The position numbers and the translations under genes were made by a program. Below the pieces are notes generated by a model. That model saw only the letters and a program-made list of their open reading frames with translations. It was not told the DNA's origin and searched no databases. Shown here piece after piece: positions 1 through 12,700 of a stretch of DNA of 64,000 nt. Origin of the DNA: Rallus limicola (taxonomy: Eukaryota > Chordata > Aves > Gruiformes > Rallidae); assembly GCA_022605955.1 (NCBI GenBank), contig JAKCOZ010000604.1, positions 1 through 64,000 on the forward strand, given 5' to 3'. The stretch's first letter is position 1; each line of letters opens with the position of its first letter.

Positions 1-198
1 CTTTTCCTTTGCCTGGAAAGAGGGAACATGCCTGGAACCTCCTACGGTGCTTTTCTCGGCCCTAGCAGACTGCAGTTCAAAACATGCTAAACGTCCAGCA
101 ATAACTCCCAAAGTAAAGAAGCTAGGCCTGAAAGGCATAGCTTGTCTGAAACCTCCTAACAGGACACACGAGCAGACCCTGTCACTTTGGCTCTCAGC
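1..198 (+). repeat. Representative 198-bp satellite monomer (phase reference)
   Basis: This is the first complete monomer and sets the phase numbering. It holds one PstI-type CTGCAG (70-75, inside the 8-bp palindrome ACTGCAGT at 69-76), one StuI-type AGGCCT (124-129), and CpG at 45, 57, 92 and 169. Short internal direct repeats are GCCTGGAA at 11-18 and 30-37, AACATGC at 25-31 and 81-87, and ACCTCCTA at 37-44 and 151-158. They are too short and irregularly spaced to show that the monomer grew from a smaller repeat. Main polymorphic phases: 6 (C/T), 15 (G/T), 20 (G/A), 84 (A/G), 101/102/107 (A,T,C / T,G,T), 107 alone (C/T), 109 (C/A), 114 (T/G), 123 (T/G), 143 (T/C), 158 (A/G), 174 (A/T), 175 (G/T) and 195 (C/A). 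Confidence 0.95.
120..142. repeat. Imperfect 10-bp inverted repeat in each monomer
   Basis: The left arm AGCTAGGCCT (120-129) and right arm AGGCATAGCT (133-142) are reverse complements at 9 of 10 positions, separated by the 3-base loop GAA. The single mismatch is G125 against A137. It is the longest dyad I found in the monomer and recurs in nearly every copy. Some copies weaken it (T123 to G at 7251, 8043, 39656, 47952 and 50724; C136 to A at 12807 and 13005), and two copies repair it to a perfect arm. Dyads in satellites have been proposed to form cruciforms or bind centromere proteins; no such role is shown here. Confidence 0.8.
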
Positions 199-3100
199 CT
201 TTTCCTTTGCCTGGAAAGAGGGAACATGCCTGGAACCTCCTACGGTGCTTTTCTCGGCCCTAGCAGACTGCAGTTCAAAACATGCTAAACGTCCAGCATG
301 AACTTCCAAAGTAAAGAAGCTAGGCCTGAAAGGCATAGCTCGTCTGAAACCTCCTAACAGGACACACGAGCAGACCCTGTCACTTTGGCTCTCAGCCTTT
401 TCCTTTGCCTGGAAAAAGGGAACATGCCTGGAACCTCCTACGGTGCTTTTCTCGGCCCTAGCAGACTGCAGTTCAAAACATGCTAAACGTCCAGCAATAA
501 CTCCCAAAGTAAAGAAGCTAGGCCTGAAAGGCATAGCTCGTCTGAAACCTCCTAACAGGACACACGAGCAGACCCTGTCACTTTGGCTCTCAGCCTTTTC
601 CTTTGCCTGGAAAGAGGGAACATGCCTGGAACCTCCTACGGTGCTTTTCTCGGCCCTAGCAGACTGCAGTTCAAAACATGCTAAACGTCCAGCAATAACT
701 CCCAAAGTAAAGAAGCTAGGCCTGAAAGGCATAGCTTGTCTGAAACCTCCTAACAGGACACACGAGCAGACCCTGTCACTTTGGCTCTCAGCCTTTTCCT
801 TTGCCTGGAAAGAGGGAACATGCCTGGAACCTCCTACGGTGCTTTTCTCGGCCCTAGCAGACTGCAGTTCAAAACATGCTAAACGTCCAGCAATAACTCC
901 CAAAGTAAAGAAACTAGGCCTGAAAGGCATAGCTTGTCTGAAACCTCCTGACAGGACACACGAGCAGACCCTGTCACTTTGGCTCTCAGCCTTTTCCTTT
1001 GCCTGGAAAGAGGGAACATGCCTGGAACCTCCTACGGTGCTTTTCTCGGCCCTAGCAGACTGCAGTTCAAAACATGCTAAACGTCCAGCAATAACTCCCA
1101 AAGTAAAGAAGCTAGGCCTGAAAGGCATAGCTTGTCTGAAACCTCCTAACAGGACACACGAGCAGACCCTGTCACTTTGGCTCTCAGCCTTTTCCTTTGC
1201 CTGGAAAGAGGGAACATGCCTGGAACCTCCTACGGTGCTTTTCTCGGCCCTAGCAGACTGCAGTTCAAAACATGCTAAACGTCCAGCAATAACTCCCAAA
1301 GTAAAGAAGCTAGGCCTGAAAGGCATAGCTCGTCTGAAACCTCCTAACAGGACACACGAGCAGACCCTGTCACTTTGGCTCTCAGCCTTTTCCTTTGCCT
1401 GGAAAGAGGGAACATGCCTGGAACCTCCTACGGTGCTTTTCTCGGCCCTAGCAGACTGCAGTTCAAAACATGCTAAACGTCCAGCAATAACTCCCAAAGT
1501 AAAGAAGCTAGGCCTGAAAGGCATAGCTTGTCTGAAACCTCCTAACAGGACACACGAGCAGACCCTGTCACTTTGGCTCTCAGCCTTTTCCTTTGCCTGG
1601 AAAGAGGGAACATGCCTGGAACCTCCTACGGTGCTTTTCTCGGCCCTAGCAGACTGCAGTTCAAAACATGCTAAACGTCCAGCAATAACTCCCAAAGTAA
1701 AGAAGCTAGGCCTGAAAGGCATAGCTTGTCTGAAACCTCCTAACAGGACACACGAGCAGACCCTGTCACTTTGGCTCTCAGCCTTTTCCTTTGCCTGGAA
1801 AGAGGGAACATGCCTGGAACCTCCTACGGTGCTTTTCTCGGCCCTAGCAGACTGCAGTTCAAAACATGCTAAACGTCCAGCATGAACTTCCAAAGTAAAG
1901 AAGCTAGGCCTGAAAGGCATAGCTCGTCTGAAACCTCCTAACAGGACACACGAGCAGACCCTGTCACTTTGGCTCTCAGCCTTTTCCTTTGCCTGGAAAA
2001 AGGGAACATGCCTGGAACCTCCTACGGTGCTTTTCTCGGCCCTAGCAGACTGCAGTTCAAAACATGCTAAACGTCCAGCAATAACTCCCAAAGTAAAGAA
2101 GCTAGGCCTGAAAGGCATAGCTCGTCTGAAACCTCCTAACAGGACACACGAGCAGACCCTGTCACTTTGGCTCTCAGCCTTTTCCTTTGCCTGGAAAGAG
2201 GGAACATGCCTGGAACCTCCTACGGTGCTTTTCTCGGCCCTAGCAGACTGCAGTTCAAAACATGCTAAACGTCCAGCAATAACTCCCAAAGTAAAGAAGC
2301 TAGGCCTGAAAGGCATAGCTTGTCTGAAACCTCCTAACAGGACACACGAGCAGACCCTGTCACTTTGGCTCTCAGCCTTTTCCTTTGCCTGGAAAGAGGG
2401 AACATGCCTGGAACCTCCTACGGTGCTTTTCTCGGCCCTAGCAGACTGCAGTTCAAAACATGCTAAACGTCCAGCAATAACTCCCAAAGTAAAGAAGCTA
2501 GGCCTGAAAGGCATAGCTTGTCTGAAACCTCCTGACAGGACACACGAGCAGACCCTGTCACTTTGGCTCTCAGCCTTTTCCTTTGCCTGGAAAGAGGGAA
2601 CATGCCTGGAACCTCCTACGGTGCTTTTCTCGGCCCTAGCAGACTGCAGTTCAAAACATGCTAAACGTCCAGCAATAACTCCCAAAGTAAAGAAGCTAGG
2701 CCTGAAAGGCATAGCTCGTCTGAAACCTCCTAACAGGACACACGAGCAGACCCTGTCACTTTGGCTCTCAGCCTTTTCCTTTGCCTGGAAAGAGGGAACA
2801 TGCCTGGAACCTCCTACGGTGCTTTTCTCGGCCCTAGCAGACTGCAGTTCAAAACATGCTAAACGTCCAGCAATAACTCCCAAAGTAAAGAAGCTAGGCC
2901 TGAAAGGCATAGCTTGTCTGAAACCTCCTAACAGGACACACGAGCAGACCCTGTCACTTTGGCTCTCAGCCTTTTCCTTTGCCTGGAAAGAGGGAACATG
3001 CCTGGAACCTCCTACGGTGCTTTTCTCGGCCCTAGCAGACTGCAGTTCAAAACATGCTAAACGTCCAGCAATAACTCCCAAAGTAAAGAAGCTAGGCCTG

Positions 3101-6100
3101 AAAGGCATAGCTTGTCTGAAACCTCCTAACAGGACACACGAGCAGACCCTGTCACTTTGGCTCTCAGCCTTTTCCTTTGCCTGGAAAGAGGGAACATGCC
3201 TGGAACCTCCTACGGTGCTTTTCTCGGCCCTAGCAGACTGCAGTTCAAAACATGCTAAACGTCCAGCAATAACTCCCAAAGTAAAGAAGCTAGGCCTGAA
3301 AGGCATAGCTCGTCTGAAACCTCCTAACAGGACACACGAGCAGACCCTGTCACTTTGGCTCTCAGCCTTTTCCTTTGCCTGGAAAGAGGGAACATGCCTG
3401 GAACCTCCTACGGTGCTTTTCTCGGCCCTAGCAGACTGCAGTTCAAAACATGCTAAACGTCCAGCAATAACTCCCAAAGTAAAGAAGCTAGGCCTGAAAG
3501 GCATAGCTTGTCTGAAACCTCCTAACAGGACACACGAGCAGACCCTGTCACTTTGGCTCTCAGCCTTTTCCTTTGCCTGGAAAGAGGGAACATGCCTGGA
3601 ACCTCCTACGGTGCTTTTCTCGGCCCTAGCAGACTGCAGTTCAAAACATGCTAAACGTCCAGCAATAACTCCCAAAGTAAAGAAGCTAGGCCTGAAAGGC
3701 ATAGCTTGTCTGAAACCTCCTAACAGGACACACGAGCAGACCCTGTCACTTTGGCTCTCAGCCTTTTCCTTTGCCTGCAAAGAGGGAACATGCCTGGAAC
3801 CTCCTACGGTGCTTTTCTCGGCCCTAGCAGACTGCAGTTCAAAACATGCTAAACGTCCAGCAATAACTCCCAAAGTAAAGAAGCTAGGCCTGAAAGGCAT
3901 AGCTTGTCTGAAACCTCCTAACAGGACACACGAGCAGACCCTGTCACTTTGGCTCTCAGCCTTTTCCTTTGCCTGGAAAGAGGGAACATGCCTGGAACCT
4001 CCTACGGTGCTTTTCTCGGCCCTAGCAGACTGCAGTTCAAAACATGCTAAACGTCCAGCAATAACTCCCAAAGTAAAGAAGCTAGGCCTGAAAGGCATAG
4101 CTTGTCTGAAACCTCCTAACAGGACAGACGAGCAGACCCTGTCACTTTGGCTCTCAGCCTTTTCCTTTGCCTGGAAAGAGGGAACATGCCTGGAACCTCC
4201 TACGGTGCTTTTCTCGGCCCTAGCAGACTGCAGTTCAAAACATGCTAAACGTCCAGCAATAACTCCCAAAGTAAAGAAGCTAGGCCTGAAAGGCATAGCT
4301 CGTCTGAAACCTCCTAACAGGACACACGAGCAGACCCTGTCACTTTGGCTCTCAGCCTTTTCCTTTGCCTGGAAAGAGGGAACATGCCTGGAACCTCCTA
4401 CGGTGCTTTTCTCGGCCCTAGCAGACTGCAGTTCAAAACATGCTAAACGTCCAGCAATAACTCCCAAAGTAAAGAAGCTAGGCCTGAAAGGCATAGCTTG
4501 TCTGAAACCTCCTAACAGGACACACGAGCAGACCCTGTCACTTTGGCTCTCAGCCTTTTCCTTTGCCTGGAAAGAGGGAACATGCCTGGAACCTCCTACG
4601 GTGCTTTTCTCGGCCCTAGCAGACTGCAGTTCAAAACATGCTAAACGTCCAGCAATAACTCCCAAAGTAAAGAAGCTAGGCCTGAAAGGCATAGCTCGTC
4701 TGAAACCTCCTAACAGGACACACGAGCAGACCCTGTCACTTTGGCTCTCAGCCTTTTCCTTTGCCTGGAAAGAGGGAACATGCCTGGAACCTCCCACGGT
4801 GCTTTTCTCGGCCCTAGCAGACTGCAGTTCAAAACATGCTAAACGTCCAGCATGAACTTCCAAAGTAAAGAAGCTAGGCCTGAAAGGCATAGCTCGTCTG
4901 AAACCTCCTAACAGGACACACGAGCAGACCCTGTCACTTTGGCTCTCAGCCTTTTCCTTTGCCTGGAAAGAGGGAACATGCCTGGAACCTCCTACGGTGC
5001 TTTTCTCGGCCCTAGCAGACTGCAGTTCAAAACATGCTAAACGTCCAGCAATAACTCCCAAAGTAAAGAAGCTAGGCCTGAAAGGCATAGCTTGTCTGAA
5101 ACCTCCTAACAGGACACACGAGCAGACCCTGTCACTTTGGCTCTCAGCCTTTTCCTTTGCCTGGAAAGAGGGAACATGCCTGGAACCTCCTACGGTGCTT
5201 TTCTCGGCCCTAGCAGACTGCAGTTCAAAACATGCTAAACGTCCAGCAATAACTCCCAAAGTAAAGAAGCTAGGCCTGAAAGGCATAGCTTGTCTGAAAC
5301 CTCCTAACAGGACACACGAGCAGACCCTGTCACTTTGGCTCTCAGCCTTTTCCTTTGCCTGGAAAGAGGGAACATGCCTGGAACCTCCTACGGTGCTTTT
5401 CTCGGCCCTAGCAGACTGCAGTTCAAAACATGCTAAACGTCCAGCAATAACTCCCAAAGTAAAGAAGCTAGGCCTGAAAGGCATAGCTTGTCTGAAACCT
5501 CCTGACAGGACACACGAGCAGACCCTGTCACTTTGGCTCTCAGCCTTTTCCTTTGCCTGGAAAGAGGGAACATGCCTGGAACCTCCTACGGTGCTTTTCT
5601 CGGCCCTAGCAGACTGCAGTTCAAAACATGCTAAACGTCCAGCAATAACTCCCAAAGTAAAGAAGCTACGCCTGAAAGGCATAGCTTGTCTGAAACCTCC
5701 TAACAGGACACACGAGCAGACCCTGTCACTTTGGCTCTCAGCCTTTTCCTTTGCCTGGAAAGAGGGAACATGCCTGGAACCTCCTACGGTGCTTTTCTCG
5801 GCCCTAGCAGACTGCAGTTCAAAACATGCTAAACGTCCAGCAATAACTCCCAAAGTAAAGAAGCTAGGCCTGAAAGGCATAGCTTGTCTGAAACCTCCTA
5901 ACAGGACACACGAGCAGACCCTGTCACTTTGGCTCTCAGCCTTTTCCTTTGCCTGGAAAGAGGGAACATGCCTGGAACCTCCTACGGTGCTTTTCTCGGC
6001 CCTAGCAGACTGCAGTTCAAAACATGCTAAACGTCCAGCATGAACTTCCAAAGTAAAGAAGCTAGGCCTGAAAGGCATAGCTCGTCTGAAACCTCCTAAC

Positions 6101-6778
6101 AGGACACACGAGCAGACCCTGTCACTTTGGCTCTCAGCCTTTTCCTTTGCCTGGAAAAAGGGAACATGCCTGGAACCTCCTACGGTGCTTTTCTCGGCCC
6201 TAGCAGACTGCAGTTCAAAACATGCTAAACGTCCAGCAATAACTCCCAAAGTAAAGAAGCTAGGCCTGAAAGGCATAGCTCGTCTGAAACCTCCTAACAG
6301 GACACACGAGCAGACCCTGTCACTTTGCCTCTCAGCCTTTTCCTTTGCCTGGAAAGAGGGAACATGCCTGGAACCTCCTACGGTGCTTTTCTCGGCCCTA
6401 GCAGACTGCAGTTCAAAACATGCTAAACGTCCAGCAATAACTCCCAAAGTAAAGAAGCTAGGCCTGAAAGGCATAGCTCGTCTGAAACCTCCTAACAGGA
6501 CACACGAGCAGACCCTGTCACTTTGGCTCTCAGCCTTTTCCTTTGCCTGGAAAGAGGGAACATGCCTGGAACCTCCTACGGTGCTTTTCTCGGCCCTAGC
6601 AGACTGCAGTTCAAAACATGCTAAACGTCCAGCAATAACTCCCAAAGTAAAGAAGCTAGGCCTGAAAGGCATAGCTCGTCTGAAACCTCCTAACAGGACA
6701 CACGAGCAGACCCTGTCACTTTGGCTCTCAGCCTTTTCCTTTGCCTGGAAAGAGGGAACATGCCTGGAACCTCCTACG

Positions 6779-8362
6779 GTGCTTTTCTCGGCCCTAGCAG
6801 ACTGCAGTTCAAAACATGCTAAACGTCCAGCATGAACTTCCAAAGTAAAGAAGCTAGGCCTGAAAGGCATAGCTCGTCTGAAACCTCCTAACAGGACACA
6901 CGAGCAGACCCTGTCACTTTGGCTCTCAGCCTTTTCCTTTGCCTGGAAAGAGGGAACATGCCTGGAACCTCCTACGGTGCTTTTCTCGGCCCTAGCAGAC
7001 TGCAGTTCAAAACATGCTAAACGTCCAGCAATAACTCCCAAAGTAAAGAAGCTAGGCCTGAAAGGCATAGCTTGTCTGAAACCTCCTGACAGGACACACG
7101 AGCAGACCCTGTCACTTTGGCTCTCAGCCTTTTCCTTTGCCTGGAAAGAGGGAACATGCCTGGAACCTCCTACGGTGCTTTTCTCGGCCCTAGCAGACTG
7201 CAGTTCAAAACATGCTAAACGTCCAGCAATAACTCCCAAAGTAAAGAAGCGAGGCCTGAAAGGCATAGCTTGTCTGAAACCTCCTAACAGGACACACGAG
7301 CAGACCCTGTCACTTTGGCTCTCAGCCTTTTCCTTTGCCTGGAAAGAGGGAACATGCCTGGAACCTCCTACGGTGCTTTTCTCGGCCCTAGCAGACTGCA
7401 GTTCAAAACATGCTAAACGTCCAGCAATAACTCCCAAAGTAAAGAAGCTAGGCCTGAAAGGCATAGCTCGTCTGAAACCTCCTAACAGGACACACGAGCA
7501 GACCCTGTCACTTTGGCTCTCAGCCTTTTCCTTTGCCTGGAAAGAGGGAACATGCCTGGAACCTCCTACGGTGCTTTTCTCGGCCCTAGCAGACTGCAGT
7601 TCAAAACATGCTAAACGTCCAGCATGAACTTCCAAAGTAAAGAAGCTAGGCCTGAAAGGCATAGCTCGTCTGAAACCTCCTAACAGGACACACGAGCAGA
7701 CCCTGTCACTTTGGCTCTCAGCCTTTTCCTTTGCCTGGAAAGAGGGAACATGCCTGGAACCTCCTACGGTGCTTTTCTCGGCCCTAGCAGACTGCAGTTC
7801 AAAACATGCTAAACGTCCAGCAATAACTCCCAAAGTAAAGAAGCTAGGCCTGAAAGGCATAGCTTGTCTGAAACCTCCTGACAGGACACACGAGCAGACC
7901 CTGTCACTTTGGCTCTCAGCCTTTTCCTTTGCCTGGAAAGAGGGAACATGCCTGGAACCTCCTACGGTGCTTTTCTCGGCCCTAGCAGACTGCAGTTCAA
8001 AACATGCTAAACGTCCAGCAATAACTCCCAAAGTAAAGAAGCGAGGCCTGAAAGGCATAGCTTGTCTGAAACCTCCTAACAGGACACACGAGCAGACCCT
8101 GTCACTTTGGCTCTCAGCCTTTTCCTTTGCCTGGAAAGAGGGAACATGCCTGGAACCTCCTACGGTGCTTTTCTCGGCCCTAGCAGACTGCAGTTCAAAA
8201 CATGCTAAACGTCCAGCAATAACTCCCAAAGTAAAGAAGCTAGGCCTGAAAGGCATAGCTTGTCTGAAACCTCCTAACAGGACACACGAGCAGACCCTGT
8301 CACTTTGGCTCTCAGCCTTTTCCTTTGCCTGGAAAGAGGGAACATGCCTGGAACCTCCTACG
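6779..8362. repeat. 4-monomer (792 bp) tandem duplication
   Basis: Two adjacent blocks, 6779-7570 and 7571-8362, share the same order: a triple-variant monomer, a monomer with phase 158 G, a monomer with phase 123 G (AGCGAGG, at 7251 and 8043, exactly 792 bp apart), and an ordinary monomer. The fourth monomers differ at phase 143 (C in the first block, T in the second). This is a local HOR duplication, probably by unequal exchange. Confidence 0.75.
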
Positions 8363-9748
8363 GTGCTTTTCTCGGCCCTAGCAGACTGCAGTTCAAAACA
8401 TGCTAAACGTCCAGCATGAACTTCCAAAGTAAAGAAGCTAGGCCTGAAAGGCATAGCTCGTCTGAAACCTCCTAACAGGACACACGAGCAGACCCTGTCA
8501 CTTTGGCTCTCAGCCTTTTCCTTTGCCTGGAAAAAGGGAACATGCCTGGAACCTCCTACGGTGCTTTTCTCGGCCCTAGCAGACTGCAGTTCAAAACATG
8601 CTAAACGTCCAGCAATAACTCCCAAAGTAAAGAAGCTAGGCCTGAAAGGCATAGCTCGTCTGAAACCTCCTAACAGGACACACGAGCAGACCCTGTCACT
8701 TTGGCTCTCAGCCTTTTCCTTTGCCTGGAAAGAGGGAACATGCCTGGAACCTCCTACGGTGCTTTTCTCGGCCCTAGCAGACTGCAGTTCAAAACATGCT
8801 AAACGTCCAGCAATAACTCCCAAAGTAAAGAAGCTAGGCCTGAAAGGCATAGCTTGTCTGAAACCTCCTAACAGGACACACGAGCAGACCCTGTCACTTT
8901 GGCTCTCAGCCTTTTCCTTTGCCTGGAAAGAGGGAACATGCCTGGAACCTCCTACGGTGCTTTTCTCGGCCCTAGCAGACTGCAGTTCAAAACATGCTAA
9001 ACGTCCAGCAATAACTCCCAAAGTAAAGAAGCTAGGCCTGAAAGGCATAGCTTGTCTGAAACCTCCTGACAGGACACACGAGCAGACCCTGTCACTTTGG
9101 CTCTCAGCCTTTTCCTTTGCCTGGAAAGAGGGAACATGCCTGGAACCTCCTACGGTGCTTTTCTCGGCCCTAGCAGACTGCAGTTCAAAACATGCTAAAC
9201 GTCCAGCAATAACTCCCAAAGTAAAGAAGCTAGGCCTGAAAGGCATAGCTTGTCTGAAACCTCCTGACAGGACACACGAGCAGACCCTGTCACTTTGGCT
9301 CTCAGCCTTTTCCTTTGCCTGGAAAGAGGGAACATGCCTGGAACCTCCTACGGTGCTTTTCTCGGCCCTAGCAGACTGCAGTTCAAAACATGCTAAACGT
9401 CCAGCAATAACTCCCAAAGTAAAGAAGCTAGGCCTGAAAGGCATAGCTCGTCTGAAACCTCCTAACAGGACACACGAGCAGACCCTGTCACTTTGGCTCT
9501 AAGCCTTTTCCTTTGCCTGGAAAGAGGGAACATGCCTGGAACCTCCTACGGTGCTTTTCTCGGCCCTAGCAGACTGCAGTTCAAAACATGCTAAACGTCC
9601 AGCAATAACTTCCAAAGTAAAGAAGCTAGGCCTGAAAGGCATAGCTCGTCTGAAACCTCCTAACAGGACACACGAGCAGACCCTGTCACTTTGGCTCTCA
9701 GCCTTTTTCTTTGCCTGGAAAGAGGGAACATGCCTGGAACCTCCTACG
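8363..9748. repeat. 7-monomer module, copy 1
   Basis: Monomer order: triple variant with phase 20 A; phase 143 C; plain T143; phase 158 G; phase 158 G; phase 143 C carrying the phase 195 A marker (9501); then a monomer with phase 107 T, phase 143 C and phase 6 T (CTTTTTCTTT). The same series of seven recurs at 14897-16282 and 17867-19252. Confidence 0.75.
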
Positions 9749-12700
9749 GTGCTTTTCTCGGCCCTAGCAGACTGCAGTTCAAAACATGCTAAACGTCCAG
9801 CAATAACTCCCAAAGTAAAGAAGCTAGGCCTGAAAGGCATAGCTTGTCTGAAACCTCCTAACAGGACACACGAGCAGACCCTGTCACTTTGGCTCTCAGC
9901 CTTTTCCTTTGCCTGGAAAGAGGGAACATGCCTGGAACCTCCTACGGTGCTTTTCTCGGCCCTAGCAGACTGCAGTTCAAAACATGCTAAACGTCCAGCA
10001 ATAACTCCCAAAGTAAAGAAGCTAGGCCTGAAAGGCATAGCTCGTCTGAAACCTCCTAACAGGACACACGAGCAGACCCTGTCACTTTGGCTCTCAGCCT
10101 TTTCCTTTGCCTGGAAAGAGGGAACATGCCTGGAACCTCCTACGGTGCTTTTCTCGGCCCTAGCAGACTGCAGTTCAAAACATGCTAAACGTCCAGCAAT
10201 AACTTCCAAAGTAAAGAAGCTAGGCCTGAAAGGCATAGCTTGTCTGAAACCTCCTAACAGGACACACGAGCAGACCCTGTCACTTTGGCTCTCAGCCTTT
10301 TCCTTTGCCTGGAAAGAGGGAACATGCCTGGAACCTCCTACGGTGCTTTTCTCGGCCCTAGCAGACTGCAGTTCAAAACGTGCTAAACGTCCAGCAATAA
10401 CTCCCAAAGTAAAGAAGCTAGGCCTGAAAGGCATAGCTTGTCTGAAACCTCCTAACAGGACACACGAGCAGACCCTGTCACTTTGGCTCTCAGCCTTTTC
10501 CTTTGCCTGGAAAGAGGGAACATGCCTGGAACCTCCTACGGTGCTTTTCTCGGCCCTAGCAGACTGCAGTTCAAAACATGCTAAACGTCCAGCAATAACT
10601 CCCAAAGTAAAGAAGCTAGGCCTGAAAGGCATAGCTTGTCTGAAACCTCCTAACAGGACACACGAGCAGACCCTGTCACTTTGGCTCTCAGCCTTTTCCT
10701 TTGCCTGGAAAGAGGGAACATGCCTGGAACCTCCTACGGTGCTTTTCTCGGCCCTAGCAGACTGCAGTTGAAAACATGCTAAACGTCCAGCAATAACTCC
10801 CAAAGTAAAGAAGCTAGGCCTGAAAGGCATAGCTTGTCTGAAACCTCCTAACAGGACACACGAGCAGACCCTGTCACTTTGGCTCTCAGCCTTTTCCTTT
10901 GCCTGGAAAGAGGGAACATGCCTGGAACCTCCTACGGTGCTTTTCTCGGCCCTAGCAGACTGCAGTTCAAAACATGCTAAACGTCCAGCAATAACTCCCA
11001 AAGTAAAGAAGCTAGGCCTGAAAGGCATAGCTTGTCTGAAACCTCCTGACAGGACACACGAGCAGACCCTGTCACTTTGGCTCTCAGCCTTTTCCTTTGC
11101 CTGGAAAGAGGGAACATGCCTGGAACCTCCTACGGTGCTTTTCTCGGCCCTAGCAGACTGCAGTTCAAAACATGCTAAACGTCCAGCAATAACTCCCAAA
11201 GTAAAGAAGCTAGGCCTGAAAGGCATAGCTCGTCTGAAACCTCCTAACAGGACACACGAGCAGACCCTGTCACTTTGGCTCTCAGCCTTTTCCTTTGCCT
11301 GGAAAGAGGGAACATGCCTGGAACCTCCTACGGTGCTTTTCTCGGCCCTAGCAGACTGCAGTTCAAAACATGCTAAACGTCCAGCAATAACTCCCAAAGT
11401 AAAGAAGCTAGGCCTGAAAGGCATAGCTTGTCTGAAACCTCCTAACAGGACACACGAGCAGACCCTGTCACTTTGGCTCTCAGCCTTTTCCTTTGCCTGG
11501 AAAGAGGGAACATGCCTGGAACCTCCTACGGTGCTTTTCTCGGCCCTAGCAGACTGCAGTTCAAAACATGCTAAACGTCCAGCAATAACTCCCAAAGTAA
11601 AGAAGCTAGGCCTGAAAGGCATAGCTCGTCTGAAACCTCCTAACAGGACACACGAGCAGACCCTGTCACTTTGGCTCTCAGCCTTTTCCTTTGCCTGGAA
11701 AGAGGGAACATGCCTGGAACCTCCCACGGTGCTTTTCTCGGCCCTAGCAGACTGCAGTTCAAAACATGCTAAACGTCCAGCATGAACTTCCAAAGTAAAG
11801 AAGCTAGGCCTGAAAGGCATAGCTCGTCTGAAACCTCCTAACAGGACACACGAGCAGACCCTGTCACTTTGGCTCTCAGCCTTTTCCTTTTCCTGGAAAG
11901 AGGGAACATGCCTGGAACCTCCTACGGTGCTTTTCTCGGCCCTAGCAGACTGCAGTTCAAAACATGCTAAACGTCCAGCAATAACTCCCAAAGTAAAGAA
12001 GCTAGGCCTGAAAGGCATAGCTTGTCTGAAACCTCCTAACAGGACACACGAGCAGACCCTGTCACTTTGGCTCTCAGCCTTTTCCTTTGCCTGGAAAGAG
12101 GGAACATGCCTGGAACCTCCTACGGTGCTTTTCTCGGCCCTAGCAGACTGCAGTTCAAAACATGCTAAACGTCCAGCAATAACTCCCAAAGTAAAGAAGC
12201 TAGGCCTGAAAGGCATAGCTTGTCTGAAACCTCCTAACAGGACACACGAGCAGACCCTGTCACTTTGGCTCTCAGCCTTTTCCTTTGCCTGGAAAGAGGG
12301 AACATGCCTGGAACCTCCTACGGTGCTTTTCTCGGCCCTAGCAGACTGCAGTTCAAAACATGCTAAACGTCCAGCAATAACTCCCAAAGTAAAGAAGCTA
12401 GGCCTGAAAGGCATAGCTTGTCTGAAACCTCCTAACAGGACACACGAGCAGACCCTGTCACTTTGGCTCTCAGCCTTTTCCTTTGCCTGGAAAGAGGGAA
12501 CATGCCTGGAACCTCCTACGGTGCTTTTCTCGGCCCTAGCAGACTGCAGTTCAAAACATGCTAAACGTCCAGCAATAACTCCCAAAGTAAAGAAGCTAGG
12601 CCTGAAAGGCATAGCTCGTCTGAAACCTCCTAACAGGACACACGAGCAGACCCTGTCACTTTGGCTCTCAGCCTTTTCCTTTGCCTGGAAAGAGGGAACA

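Larger units (their letters stand above)
1..9501. repeat. Left mosaic domain, rich in triple-variant monomers
   Basis: There are about 48 monomers. Seven carry the linked change at phases 101, 102 and 107 (CATGAACTTCC in place of CAATAACTCCC). The TGA they create ends at 301, 1885, 4855, 6043, 6835, 7627 and 8419. Four of these copies are followed in the same monomer by phase 20 G to A (GGAAAAAGGG). The marked monomers lie 8, 15, 6, 4, 4 and 4 monomers apart, so there is no single fixed HOR length; the pattern looks like overlapping duplications of different size. The domain ends at the first monomer carrying phase 195 A. No gene is present. Confidence 0.8.

Noticed and set aside
1..198. CENP-B box or telomere repeat in the monomer
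   Set aside because: The monomer has no TTCG on either strand and so cannot hold the CENP-B core (TTCGNNNNANNCGGG). No TTAGGG or similar telomere units are seen.
1..198. The 198-bp unit as a multimer of a smaller repeat
   Set aside because: Internal matches (GCCTGGAA 19 bp apart, AACATGC 56 bp apart, ACCTCCTA 114 bp apart) are 7-8 bases long and do not share a common spacing.
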